Source: Bosea beijingensis (GTDB lineage Bacteria > Pseudomonadota > Alphaproteobacteria > Rhizobiales > Beijerinckiaceae). From it: DNA of 64,000 nucleotides. The translations under genes and the position numbers were made by a program. The DNA is taken from the NCBI RefSeq assembly GCF_030758975.1, contig NZ_CP132359.1, forward strand, positions 1,690,811 through 1,754,810, in the 5' to 3' direction. Every line of letters starts with the position of its first letter. Within the stretch, counting starts at the first letter, position 1. Positions 8,544 through 16,728 of the stretch are shown here, piece by piece. The notes under the pieces are model-generated. The model was given only the letters and a program-made list of their open reading frames with translations, did not search any database and had not been told where the DNA came from.

Positions 8544-9260
8544 TCAGGCCAGCGCGATCCGGACGCGCCGGTTCTGCTTGCCCTTCTTCTCGATATCGGT
8601 GACCGCGACCGCGCCGATCTCGGCGGTGTTGCGGACATGGGTGCCGCCGCAGGGCTGCAGGTCGATATCGCCGATCGCGACGAGTCGGACGCGGCCCGAG
8701 CCGCGCGGCGGCTTCACCGACATCGTCTTGACCAGGCCGGGATTGGCGTCGAGCTCCTCGTCGGTGATCCAGCGCTCGCCGACATCGGCGTTGCGGGCGA
8801 CCAGCGCATTGAGCTTCTCGGAGATCTCTGCCTTGTCGAGCCCGCCCTCGGGAATGTCGAAGTCGAGTCGACCGTCGCCATCGCCGATCGAGCCGCCAGT
8901 GACGGGGAAGGCGAGCACGACGCTGAGCAGATGCAGCGCGGTATGGATGCGCATGCGCTTGAAGCGGCGCTCCCAGTCGAGCACGGCCGTCACCGCCTCG
9001 CCGGGCGTGGGTAGGGCCTGGCCTTCTGCGGGAACATGGATGACCCTGCTCTTGTCCTCGGGATCGTAGATCGTGGTGGCGATGGCGATCTCGCTGCCGT
9101 CGGCGCGGCGCAGATGACCGGCATCGCCCGGCTGGCCGCCGCCGGTCGCGTAGAAATTCGTGCGGTCGAGGATGATGCCGCCGCGCTCGTTCACGGCCTC
9201 GACCGTCGCCGGCGTTTCCTCGAGATAGGCATCCTGGCGGAAGAGAAGTTCGGTCGGCAT
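8544..9260 (-). CDS. AlaX-type alanyl-tRNA editing protein
   Basis: 238 residues homologous to the editing domain of AlaRS. The zinc ligands are seen as HTALH (106-110) and CGGTH (204-208). The glycine-rich GGGQPGD near residue 40 is the usual AlaX substrate loop. It hydrolyses mischarged Ser- or Gly-tRNA(Ala) in trans. The start is uncertain. The ATG at 9260 gives a typical AlaX N-terminus (MPTELLFRQDAY); an in-frame ATG at 9275 would add five residues, and neither has a strong ribosome-binding site. The sulfurtransferase gene follows after 33 bases, so they may share a transcript. Confidence 0.88.
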   Translation of the reverse strand: MPTELLFRQDAYLEETPATVEAVNERGGIILDRTNFYATGGGQPGDAGHLRRADGSEIAIATTIYDPEDKSRVIHVPAEGQALPTPGEAVTAVLDWERRFKRMRIHTALHLLSVVLAFPVTGGSIGDGDGRLDFDIPEGGLDKAEISEKLNALVARNADVGERWITDEELDANPGLVKTMSVKPPRGSGRVRLVAIGDIDLQPCGGTHVRNTAEIGAVAVTDIEKKGKQNRRVRIALA

Positions 9261-9426
9261 CGTCTCGTGTCTCATGGTGGCGCGGGAACGCCTTCGCCCG
9301 GCAGACTGCACCGATTGCCGCCGGGGTGCCACCTCCTTGGCGGGATAGCGGGGATGATTTGCGATGCATGGCTTCCGGGCGCGGGCTTTCATGCCTAGAT
9401 GACTGTACCGCCAACCCGGAGCCGCC

Positions 9427-10209
9427 ATGGCCTTGCCCCGCATGAAGCCGCAGGACGGCGTCGCCTGGATCACCGGGGCCAGCTCCGGCATCGGGGCCGC
9501 GGTTGCGCTCGAACTGGCCGCGCGGGGCTGGACGGTTGCGGTCACGGCCCGGCGGCTGGAGGCGCTGGAGCGTCTCGCCCGCAGCGCCGAGAAGCTGCCT
9601 GGCCGCATCGTCGCCCATGCCGGAGACGTCACCGACGCGCAGGGCATGCGCGACGTCACTGACGCCATCGAAAGCATTCACGGGCCGGTCGCGCTCGCCT
9701 TCCTCAATGCGGGCATCGCTTCCGGGCAGGGTCGGGCGATCGATGTCGAGACGGTCGAGAGGGTCGTCGGGGTCAATCTGCTCGGCGTCGCCAAGAGCTT
9801 TTTCGCCGTGCAATCGCGCATGGCAGCCCGCGGCGCAGGGCAGATCGCGGTCAACGCCTCGCTCGTCGGCTATCGCGGCCTGCCCGGCGCAGCCGCCTAT
9901 GGCGCGGCCAAGGCGGGCGCGATCTATTTCTGCGAATCGATGCGTTTCGACTGCGAGGTCGCCGGCATCCGCCTGCAACTGGTCAATCCCGGCTTCATCG
10001 AGACACCTATGACGGAAGGCCGCCGCTTCCCGATGCCGTTCCTGCTGACGGTTGAGGATGGCGCGCGGCGAATCGTCGACGGGTTCGAGCGAGGCGGGTT
10101 CGAGATCACCGTGCCGCGCCGCCTTGCCTGGATCCTGAAGGTCGCGCGCCTTCTGCCTTATCCGGTCTATTTCGCGCTGATGTCCCGCTTCGCCGAGCGC
10201 AGCGGCTGA
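9427..10209 (+). CDS. Short-chain dehydrogenase/reductase (SDR)
   Basis: 260 residues with the classical SDR pattern: the nucleotide-binding GASSGIG (about residues 18-24), NAG (about 95-97), a serine-bearing ASLVGYRG strand, and YGAAK (about 158-162) as the catalytic Tyr/Lys. The arginines after the first glycine motif (TARRLEAL) favour NADP(H). Substrate specificity cannot be deduced. The C-terminus carries a hydrophobic stretch (LAWILKVARLLPYPVYFALM) that could lie on the membrane. It is monocistronic, between a divergent AlaX gene and a convergent photolyase gene. Confidence 0.9.
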   Translation: MALPRMKPQDGVAWITGASSGIGAAVALELAARGWTVAVTARRLEALERLARSAEKLPGRIVAHAGDVTDAQGMRDVTDAIESIHGPVALAFLNAGIASGQGRAIDVETVERVVGVNLLGVAKSFFAVQSRMAARGAGQIAVNASLVGYRGLPGAAAYGAAKAGAIYFCESMRFDCEVAGIRLQLVNPGFIETPMTEGRRFPMPFLLTVEDGARRIVDGFERGGFEITVPRRLAWILKVARLLPYPVYFALMSRFAERSG

Positions 10210-10216
10210 GGCCGGT

Positions 10217-11671
10217 TCAGCCGCCCCGGATGGTGGCGAAGGCGTCGAGCGCGCGCTGGCGCCCCAAGGCGAGATCGACCAATGGGGCAGGGTAGCTCTC
10301 GCCGATTCGAACGCCCGCCTCGCGCAAGGCTTTCTCCGGGGCATTCCAAGGCTGGTGGATGTCCTTGTCGGAAAGCCCGGCCAGTTCCGGCACCCATTGG
10401 CGGACGTAAGCGCCCGTGGGATCGTGGGTTTCGCCCTGCGTCACCGGGTTGAAGATGCGGAAATAGGGCGAGGCATCGGCGCCGGAGCCGGCGACCCATT
10501 GCCAGCTCGCGGCATTGTTGGCGGCATCGGCATCGACCAGCGTGTCCCAGAACCAGGCCTCGCCGGCCCGCCAGTCCTGCAAGAGGTGCTTGATCAGGAA
10601 GGAGGCGACGACCATCCGCACGCGATTATGCATCCAGCCGGTCGTCCAGAGCTCGCGCATTCCGGCATCCACGAGCGGTATTCCGGTCTGCCCGCGCTGC
10701 CAGCGTTTGAGCGCCGTTTCGTCCGGCCGCCAGGGGAAGGCGTCGAATCGCGAATCGTAGTTGCGGGTCGCAAGCTCCGGATTGTGGAAGAGCAGATGGT
10801 GCGAAAACTCGCGCCAGCCGATCTCGGCGAGGAATTTCTCGGCGTCGCGCTCCGATCCGGCGGCTTCTCCGGCGGCGCGGGCATGCTGGAGCGCATGCCA
10901 GACCTGCCGCGGGCCGATCTCGCCGAAATGCAGATGGGGCGAGAGGCGCGACGTCGCGGCCCGGTCTGGCCGGTCTCGATCCCCGGCATAGCCATGAAGG
11001 CCGTCGCCCAGAAAATCGTCGAGACGCTCCGCCGCACCCGCCTCTCCCGGTGTCCACGCAGCCCGCATGCCGCCGGCCCAGTCCGGCTTCCGGGGCTCAA
11101 GCTCGAGATCGGGCAGGGTGAGCGCCAATGCCGCGATCGAATCGGGCAGGGGAATCGCGGAGATGCGCTTGGGAGCCGGAATCGGAGCCGCCGGATCGCC
11201 CTTCAGCCGCGCCGCACGCCAATAGGGCGTGAACACCTTCATCGGCTGTCCGGTCGTCGTGGTGAGCTGCCAGGGCTCGTTGAGAAGCTGGCTGTTGAAG
11301 CTGCGGACCGTGATTTCACGTCCGGACAGCTCCTCCTTGAGCTGGCGGTCGAGCGCGATCTCCTCTGCCTCATAGCGGCGATTCCAGGTGACGAGCCCGA
11401 TCCCGGCTTCGGCCACGACGCGAGGCAGCAGCACGGCCGGATCGCCGCGCATCAGCACGAGCCGCCCGCCCTTGGCCGCGAGCGCCGCCCCCAGCGCGTC
11501 GAGCGAGCGCGACAGCCACCAGCGCGAGGCACTGCCGATCGGCCGGCGATCGGGACCCGTATCGAGGATGTAGAGACATAAGCTCGGCCCGGCCGCCACC
11601 GCCTCGGCGAGCGCAGGGTTGTCCGCAAGCCTGAGATCGTTGCGAAACCAGTGCAGGGCGCGTTCGGTCAT
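10217..11671 (-). CDS. phrB: Deoxyribodipyrimidine photo-lyase (cryptochrome/photolyase family)
   Basis: 484 residues, normal for class I CPD photolyases. The N-terminal antenna Rossmann domain begins ALHWFRNDLRLADNPAL. The C-terminal FAD-binding part contains FLAEIGWREFSHHLL, GMRELWTTGWMHNRVRM and DADAANNAASWQWVAGSG, all close to canonical photolyase motifs. It uses blue light to split pyrimidine dimers. The start MTERALHWFRNDLRL matches the family. It converges with the SDR gene, seven bases apart. Confidence 0.95.
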   Translation of the reverse strand: MTERALHWFRNDLRLADNPALAEAVAAGPSLCLYILDTGPDRRPIGSASRWWLSRSLDALGAALAAKGGRLVLMRGDPAVLLPRVVAEAGIGLVTWNRRYEAEEIALDRQLKEELSGREITVRSFNSQLLNEPWQLTTTTGQPMKVFTPYWRAARLKGDPAAPIPAPKRISAIPLPDSIAALALTLPDLELEPRKPDWAGGMRAAWTPGEAGAAERLDDFLGDGLHGYAGDRDRPDRAATSRLSPHLHFGEIGPRQVWHALQHARAAGEAAGSERDAEKFLAEIGWREFSHHLLFHNPELATRNYDSRFDAFPWRPDETALKRWQRGQTGIPLVDAGMRELWTTGWMHNRVRMVVASFLIKHLLQDWRAGEAWFWDTLVDADAANNAASWQWVAGSGADASPYFRIFNPVTQGETHDPTGAYVRQWVPELAGLSDKDIHQPWNAPEKALREAGVRIGESYPAPLVDLALGRQRALDAFATIRGG

Positions 11672-11819
11672 CGTCTCTCCCCAGCCGCGCTCCCGCGGCC
11701 CGCAATCCCGATCAACGCGGCCGGGTGGAATCGGTCGCCGGCAGGAGAAAAGATTTTCCGAAGACGCGGGCCGTCAGACCCTGCTCAGCAGCGGCACTTG
11801 CGAATCCGCGATCGCTGGC

Positions 11820-11915
11820 TCAGATCTCGAGAGGCTCGTGCAGAAAATCGGCGATCAGCCAGGACACGCCCGCCGTCCCGGCCATGAGGACCGCTATCAG
11901 AATGGCTTCGACCAT
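11820..11915 (-). CDS. Possible 31-residue single-pass membrane peptide
   Basis: A short frame starts at the ATG at 11915, preceded by GGAG at a good distance (seven bases of TAGCGTC). It encodes an N-terminal hydrophobic helix (MVEAILIAVLMAGTAGVSWL) and a short acidic tail ending HEPLEI. The layout is typical of small bacterial membrane peptides. I recognise no family. It lies alone in the 363-base space upstream of the photolyase gene, and the rest of that space (11672-11819 and 11916-12034) shows no other gene. It could be a chance frame. Confidence 0.35.
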   Translation of the reverse strand: MVEAILIAVLMAGTAGVSWLIADFLHEPLEI

Positions 11916-12034
11916 GACGCTACTCCGCCCTGAACGGGCAAGCGTCACTAACTAAAATTTTAACGTTTTGTAAACGAAGATCTTAAGGCGAATCACAGCC
12001 TGAACGATCGCTCCAGATGGGCGGCTGTTGAAAG

Positions 12035-12337
12035 ATGGATGCATTGGAGGAAGCAGGCCTCGATCTCGAACTCGGAGAGATGGGCCGGAAGCTGGACAAT
12101 CTGTTCAGCGTGCGCCGCCCGCGAGCCCCGCAACGAGTCAGGGCCGCAGGCTTCGAGGTTTCGGCCATCGAAGCCGGCACCGGCCGTCTGCGCGTCATGC
12201 TGGACGCGGATCTGCCCGAGGCGGTCGGGCGCACGATTCTCTCTCTTGCGATCAAGCATGGCGCCGGCCCCGGCAGGGGGGAGGGCGCGCGACAGGCCGC
12301 TCCGGCGCCAACTGCCGCGGACGCCCGAAAGGGCTGA
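12035..12337 (+). CDS. Hypothetical protein, 100 residues
   Basis: No family recognised. The N-terminal 75 residues look like a real compact domain: acidic start MDALEEAGLDLELGEMG, then RVRAAGFEVSAIEAGTGRLRVMLDADLPEAVGRTILSL with alternating hydrophobic residues. The tail is low-complexity Ala/Pro/Arg. The competing frames on this stretch are Ser/Arg-rich, typical of antisense shadows. The ribosome-binding site is weak (GAAAG directly before ATG), so both existence and start are uncertain. It stands alone before a second small ORF. Confidence 0.5.
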   Translation: MDALEEAGLDLELGEMGRKLDNLFSVRRPRAPQRVRAAGFEVSAIEAGTGRLRVMLDADLPEAVGRTILSLAIKHGAGPGRGEGARQAAPAPTAADARKG

Positions 12338-12418
12338 ATACACCCGGAAACGGCGCGGGTCGGAACCTTGAAGGCTGACGGATGGGAACTCCGAGGCGAC
12401 TTGGGCGTCCTTTTCAGG

Positions 12419-12562
12419 ATGACAAATCGGAAAAAGCCGCCCCTGGATTTCTGGCTCTGGCTCGCCGTCATCGGCCTCACGGTGATTGTCGCCGTGTCGT
12501 CCCTGACATTCCCCGAACGCGTCGCGCCGGAGGTGTTTCAGCCACGCGCTGCAACCCGTTGA
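12419..12562 (+). CDS. Possible small single-pass membrane protein, 47 residues
   Basis: From the ATG at 12419 the frame reads a basic N-terminus (MTNRKKPP), one hydrophobic helix (FWLWLAVIGLTVIVAVSSL) and a short polar tail. The positive-inside pattern suggests an inner-membrane anchor. A longer start at 12368 would add 17 unremarkable residues. The Shine-Dalgarno sequence is poor. No homologous family is recognised. Confidence 0.4.
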   Translation: MTNRKKPPLDFWLWLAVIGLTVIVAVSSLTFPERVAPEVFQPRAATR

Positions 12563-12611
12563 CTCGCTTTGACATGCGGGCCGGCCCCAAGGGCCGACGC
12601 CGAAAGAGAGA

Positions 12612-12640
12612 GAGCCCCACCGGCTGCGCCGATGGGGCTC
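12612..12640 (-). terminator. Hairpin with pyrimidine-rich trailer, possible terminator
   Basis: Twelve-base arms (12612-12623 and 12629-12640, beginning GAGCCCCA and ending TGGGGCTC) pair with one mismatch around a five-base loop. On the minus strand the stem is followed by a C/T-rich trailer (CTCTCTTTC), so it may end transcription coming from tRNA-Cys about 190 bases upstream. The rest of 12563-12832 holds no gene I can support. Confidence 0.45.
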
Positions 12641-12832
12641 GTCTGGGCCTTGAGCCCTCGCCGGGCCGGCTGCCGCCCGCCTGGCACCACTGGAAAATCC
12701 GCAGGGAGAACATCGCACGAGGCGGCAGGTTCCGCAGGCGCATGCGAACCTCCGGTCCTGTCGGCAAGCGGCAGGGACGCGGTCTCGACAGAATTTTGAG
12801 AAAGCGCAACGATATCAGCGCAATGGGATTTT

Positions 12833-12906
12833 TGGAGGCCTCGCCCGGAATCGAACCGGGGTGCAAGGATTTGCAGTCCTCTGCGTAACCACTCCGCCAC
12901 GAGGCC
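12833..12906 (-). tRNA. tRNA-Cys (anticodon GCA)
   Basis: The minus strand reads a complete cloverleaf of 74 bases: acceptor GGCCTCG pairing with CGAGGCC, a D-arm, anticodon loop CTGCAAA giving GCA, a TTCGAAT T-loop, and an encoded CCA end after the discriminator U (TCCA). All stems pair. Confidence 0.97.
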
Positions 12907-13075
12907 TTCCGGCCAAAACGGCCGCGGCCGCTTCAGCGAGAGCGCAATAACCACAAGCCGCGCCGCGCCGCAACCCGGGATCGCATCTTCCACAGCGACG
13001 GCGACAAATCTGCTTGGTCGGCTCGCAAGGGGCTTGCACTATCCGGACAGCGCCGCTAAGACGCCGCCACGTTGT

Positions 13076-13150
13076 TCCCGGATAGCTCAGCGGTAGAGCA
13101 ATCGACTGTTAATCGATTGGTCGCAGGTTCGAATCCTGCTCCGGGAGCCA
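13076..13150 (+). tRNA. tRNA-Asn (anticodon GTT)
   Basis: A complete 75-base cloverleaf. The acceptor TCCCGGA pairs with TCCGGGA, the D-arm contains AGCTCAGCGGTAGAGC, the anticodon loop CTGTTAA gives GTT, the T-loop is TTCGAAT, and CCA is encoded after discriminator G. Confidence 0.97.
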
Positions 13151-13341
13151 GCTTTCCCCCTCACATCGTTAGATTGCATTAACCATAGCTGGTTTATGCC
13201 TGCGGTCAGGCGGCGCTTGCCTTTTGCGTGGGCGTCGAACAGAAAGCTGCCGAAGAACGGCGCGATCGCTGCACCGGTTCGCGGCCTCCAGAGCCTCGGC
13301 CGCAACCTGCAGCGGCGATGTCGTGGACGGAGAGTTCGGTC

Positions 13342-13983
13342 ATGGACGATTTCACCTCGCTGCGGCGCAATATGGTCGATTGCCAGTTGCGCACCTATGA
13401 CATCACCGACCGGGCGGCGCTGGCGGCGGCGGATTCGGTGCCGCGCGAAGCCTTCGTTCCCGAGAACCTGTCGCATCTCGCCTATCTCGACCAGTCGATC
13501 CCGCTGCCGGGCACCGGGCGCGCGCTGATGACCCCGATGGTCGCGGTGCGGATGATTCAGGAGCTCGATCCGCAGCCGGGCGAGGACGTGCTCGAATATG
13601 CCGGCGGTTCCGGCTACGGCGCGGCGCTGATGCACCACATGGGCGCGAAAGCCACGCTCTGGGAGCCGGACGCAGCCGCGCGGCCCCTGGCCGAGGCGGC
13701 TCTGGGCCGGGCCGGCGCGCAGGGCGTGACGGTCACCGCCCAGCAGCCGGCCGCTGCCAGCTTCGACGCAATCCTCATCGGCGGCTCCTGCGAGATCGCG
13801 CCCGAATCGCTTTTCCCGCTGCTGCGGCCGGAGGGCCGGCTCATCGTGGTCGAGGGCATCGGTCGCGCCGCGCGGGTCAAGCTCTACCTCAAGTCCAGCG
13901 ACGTCGTCTCCGGCCGGCCGGTCTTCGACGCGGCCGCGCCCGTCGTGTCCGAGTTCCGCCGCCCGGCGGCGTTTGTTTTCTGA
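13342..13983 (+). CDS. pcm: Protein-L-isoaspartate O-methyltransferase family protein
   Basis: 213 residues. The N-terminus (MDDFTSLRRNMVDCQLRTYDITD, then VPREAFVP) is typical of the alphaproteobacterial Pcm-like group that precedes tolC. The SAM-binding motif I is a variant, VLEYAGGSGYGAAL, where most Pcm proteins have VLEIGTGSGY; motif post-I and the LRPEGRLIVVEG strand are present. It is predicted to methylate isoaspartyl residues for repair, but this group often lacks proof of activity. The start at 13342 follows GGAGAG; the longer frame to 13228 has no support. tolC begins about 146 bases downstream. Confidence 0.85.
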   Translation: MDDFTSLRRNMVDCQLRTYDITDRAALAAADSVPREAFVPENLSHLAYLDQSIPLPGTGRALMTPMVAVRMIQELDPQPGEDVLEYAGGSGYGAALMHHMGAKATLWEPDAAARPLAEAALGRAGAQGVTVTAQQPAAASFDAILIGGSCEIAPESLFPLLRPEGRLIVVEGIGRAARVKLYLKSSDVVSGRPVFDAAAPVVSEFRRPAAFVF

Positions 13984-13989
13984 GATCGG

Positions 13990-14013
13990 CAGTGTCGCAT
14001 TTTTGCGGCACTG
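13990..14013 (+). terminator. Hairpin after pcm, possible terminator or mRNA structure
   Basis: Ten-base arms CAGTGTCGCA and TGCGGCACTG pair with one G-U wobble around a TTTT loop, seven bases after the pcm stop. No T-run follows, so intrinsic termination would be weak. A processing or stabilising hairpin between pcm and tolC is equally possible. Confidence 0.45.
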
Positions 14014-14129
14014 CACGATCGAAACCACTCTGGAGCCGCCCCATGCGTTGGCGGATGGTGCCGGAGCGGGTATGAATTGCAACTCTGCCGAGGCTGGGGC
14101 GATGCCTGGGCGCGACTTTCAGTGCGCAC

Positions 14130-15557
14130 ATGAGGCGTCCAGTGCATAAACGCGACGAAAAGACTTCCGGGTTTGGGCTCTCCGCCGTCTTCGCCTTGGC
14201 GTTGGCGGGTGGCTGGGCCGGGCCGGTTTCGGCCCAGACCATGGATGCCGCGCTCGCGCGGGCCTACTCAGCCAATCCGACTCTCAATGCGCAGCGCGCC
14301 TCGGTCCGCGCGACCGACGAGAACGTGCCGCAGGCGAAGGCGGGCTACCGCCCGCGAATCACGGCCTCGGCCGATATCGGCGCCAGCATCACCGAAGCGG
14401 GCATTCCGGCCTTCGCCAGCAACTCGCCCTTTCACAACAACACGGTGTCCCGCCTGGGGCCGCGCGGCGCCGGCGTGCAGGTCGATCAGAACATCTTCGA
14501 CTCCGGCAAGACCCGCAGCGCCGTGGGCCAGTCCGAATCGCAGGTGCTCGGCGCCCGCGCCACCCTGCGCAACACCGAGCAGAACGTGCTGCTCGACGCC
14601 GCGACGTCCTACATGAACGTGCTGCGCGATACGGCGATCCTCAACCTCAACCGCAACAACGTCGAGGTGCTCGAGGAGCAGTTGCGCCAGACCCGCGACC
14701 GCTTCCAGGTCGGCGAAGTGACGCGCACCGACGTGGCGCAGGCGGAAGCCCGCCTGTCCTCGGCCCGCTCCCAGGCGATTCTCGCCGAATCGAACCTGAA
14801 GACTTCGGTCGCCCGCTTCCGCCAGAATGTCGGCACCGAGCCGCGTTCGCTCGCACCGGGCCGGCCGGTCGAGGGGCTGCTGCCGAAATCGCTGCCGACC
14901 GCGCTGACCCAGGCCCTGTCGAACCACCCGGCGATCATCGCCTCGCTGCACGGCGTCGATGCCGCCGAGCTTCAGGTCAAGGTCACCGAGGCCGATCTCT
15001 ATCCCGTCGTCGGTGTCCGCGGCGTGGTCCAGCAGCGCTATGACAGCCAGTTCTCCGGCGACAACCGCTTCTCGGCCAGCCTCGTCGGCACGCTGACCAT
15101 CCCGATCTACGAGGGCGGCCAGGTCTATGCCCGCACCCGTCAGGCCAAGGAAACCGCCGGCCAGCGCCGGATCGAGGTCGACACCCAGCGCGACGCCGTC
15201 CGCGCCGCCGTCGTCTCCGCCTGGGGCGGGCTGGAAGCCGCCAAGGCCCAGATCATCGCCGCCCAGGCGCAGGTCGAAGCCGCGTCCACCGCGCTCTCCG
15301 GCGTGCGTGAAGAGGCGAAGGTCGGCCAGCGCACGACGCTCGACGTCCTCAACGCCCAGCAGGAACTGGTGAGCGCCCGCTCGAGCCTCGTGGTCGCTCA
15401 GCGCGATCGCGTCGTCGCCTCCTATGCGGTCCTCTCCGCGGTCGGCAAGCTCTCCGCCCAGTCGCTCAAGCTCAAGGCCGATATCTACGACGCCCGCCAG
15501 CACTACGAGCAGGTCCAGGGCAAGCTCTGGGGCACCCAGACTCCCGACGGCCGCTGA
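14130..15557 (+). CDS. tolC: TolC-family outer-membrane efflux protein
   Basis: 475 residues. A signal peptide (hydrophobic LSAVFALALAGGWAGPVSA, cut near residue 35) precedes two repeated OEP domains. The first starts MDAALARAYSANPTLNAQRA and each half contains long amphipathic helices rich in Ala, Gln and Glu (for example around EVLEEQLRQTRDRFQVGE and the later GVREEAKVGQRTTLDVLNAQQEL). Trimeric TolC forms the outer-membrane duct for tripartite drug efflux and type I secretion. It lies between pcm and popZ, as in related genomes. The exact start is not sharply defined. Confidence 0.93.
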   Translation: MRRPVHKRDEKTSGFGLSAVFALALAGGWAGPVSAQTMDAALARAYSANPTLNAQRASVRATDENVPQAKAGYRPRITASADIGASITEAGIPAFASNSPFHNNTVSRLGPRGAGVQVDQNIFDSGKTRSAVGQSESQVLGARATLRNTEQNVLLDAATSYMNVLRDTAILNLNRNNVEVLEEQLRQTRDRFQVGEVTRTDVAQAEARLSSARSQAILAESNLKTSVARFRQNVGTEPRSLAPGRPVEGLLPKSLPTALTQALSNHPAIIASLHGVDAAELQVKVTEADLYPVVGVRGVVQQRYDSQFSGDNRFSASLVGTLTIPIYEGGQVYARTRQAKETAGQRRIEVDTQRDAVRAAVVSAWGGLEAAKAQIIAAQAQVEAASTALSGVREEAKVGQRTTLDVLNAQQELVSARSSLVVAQRDRVVASYAVLSAVGKLSAQSLKLKADIYDARQHYEQVQGKLWGTQTPDGR

Positions 15558-15806
15558 GCATCGGCCCGGGCCGTTTCGCGCCGGATCGCCACGCGTCCGG
15601 CGCAAACGACCTGACGGCCATTCCCGTCGCATCGGCTCTTCCCGACGGCACACGCGGCATTTCGGCGCGATGCCATAGGGCAACAGCGCGGATTTCTCCT
15701 GTGGGAGAGCCGCCTGGCGCCTTGTCTGGCATCGGTGCCGTGGAATACTGCGCTCTTGGAGCAGCGTTGATTCCGTCGGCGCGCCCGGTGTCCAACGGTT
15801 AGACTC

Positions 15807-16421
15807 ATGAGCGCGCAAGCCAAGCCCAGCGAACCGTCGATGGAGGAGATCCTCGCCTCCATCCGCCGGATCATCTCGGACGATGAGGCGAAGCCGGCCG
15901 AAGAAGCCGCGGCGCCGCTGGCCGAGCCTGATCCGCAACCGCAACCCGAGCCGGCTGCCACGATCGACGACGACGTGCTCGACCTCGGGGCCGAAGCCGC
16001 TCTGGTCGCCGCGCCTGAACCCGCACCGGCCCCGCCAGAGGCGTTCCCCGACGAATCCGACGTCGCGTTCCTCGAGGAAGAGCCCGTCGCGGCTCTGCCT
16101 CCGGAACCGCCAGCCCCTCCGCCCGAGCCGCAGCCGGTCGCATTTCAGCCCGAACCGCCTCAGCCTCAGCCACAGCCGACTTTCGCCGCTATGCCAGACA
16201 TGGCGAGCCTGTTGTCGGATCAGGCGAGTTCTGTCGTCACCAATGCCTTCGGCCAGCTCGCCTCCACCGTGCTCAGCAACAATGCGCGCACGCTGGAGGA
16301 CCTGGTCAAGGACATGCTGAAGCCGATGCTCAAGACCTGGCTCGACGACAATCTGCCGACCATGGTCGAGCGGCTGGTGCGCGCCGAGATCGAGCGTGTC
16401 GCGCGCGGCGGCCGTAGCTAA
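15807..16421 (+). CDS. popZ: PopZ-like polar organising protein (DUF2497)
   Basis: 204 residues with the two conserved ends of the family. The N-terminal helix is EPSMEEILASIRRIISDDE (residues 9-27). The C-terminal oligomerisation block is NARTLEDLVKDMLKPM and then LKTWLDDNLPTMVERLVRAEIERVARGG. Between them is a Pro/Glu-rich disordered linker of about 100 residues. In Caulobacter and Agrobacterium, PopZ self-assembles into a pole-localised hub that captures ParB and cell-cycle proteins. The order tolC-popZ-valS is conserved in this order of bacteria, here with small genes inserted before valS. Confidence 0.9.
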   Translation: MSAQAKPSEPSMEEILASIRRIISDDEAKPAEEAAAPLAEPDPQPQPEPAATIDDDVLDLGAEAALVAAPEPAPAPPEAFPDESDVAFLEEEPVAALPPEPPAPPPEPQPVAFQPEPPQPQPQPTFAAMPDMASLLSDQASSVVTNAFGQLASTVLSNNARTLEDLVKDMLKPMLKTWLDDNLPTMVERLVRAEIERVARGGRS

Positions 16422-16472
16422 GGCGGCCCCGGCCTGCGACGCCAGGGCCGCTTCCAACAGCGAAGCCGGTCT

Positions 16473-16703
16473 CTAGTTCGAGCTGACGACGCGGCGGCGT
16501 CGCGCAGGCGCGCGTTGCCTCTCGAACGCTCCGGCCTCCCTGAGGCGCATCAGGCCGTAACCCACCATGGCGAAAGCCGTCGCCGGAGTACCGAGCCGCG
16601 AGACCAGCATGGTCAGCCCCACGGCGACCGGGCGGGGATAGCGACCAGACGCCGCTTCGACTGCGAACCAGGCCCCGAGGGCGTGGACCAAGAGTTTCAT
16701 CAT
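16473..16703 (-). CDS. Small hypothetical membrane-associated protein, 76 residues
   Basis: No family recognised. From tandem ATG codons at 16703 and 16700, with GCAGGA upstream, the protein begins MMKLLVHALGAWFAVEAASG, has a second hydrophobic stretch (ATAFAMVGYGLMRL) and ends in a strongly basic tail (RQRAPARRRRVVSSN). The upstream part of the longer frame to 16913 overlaps the neighbouring PPOX gene and is discarded. It lies 25 bases after that gene on the same strand and may be co-transcribed with it. Confidence 0.6.
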   Translation of the reverse strand: MMKLLVHALGAWFAVEAASGRYPRPVAVGLTMLVSRLGTPATAFAMVGYGLMRLREAGAFERQRAPARRRRVVSSN

Positions 16704-16728
16704 CGCATCCTGCTCGTCGCTTCGGGGG

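Noticed and set aside
12477..12866. 129-residue minus-strand frame downstream of tRNA-Cys with a good-looking GGAGG before an internal ATG
   Set aside because: The encoded sequence is Arg/Pro-rich without structure, crosses the hairpin at 12612 and overlaps the tRNA-Cys gene; not convincing as protein.
14268..16457. 729-residue minus-strand frame opposite tolC and popZ
   Set aside because: It spans two real genes and the gap between them and contains no recognisable domain.
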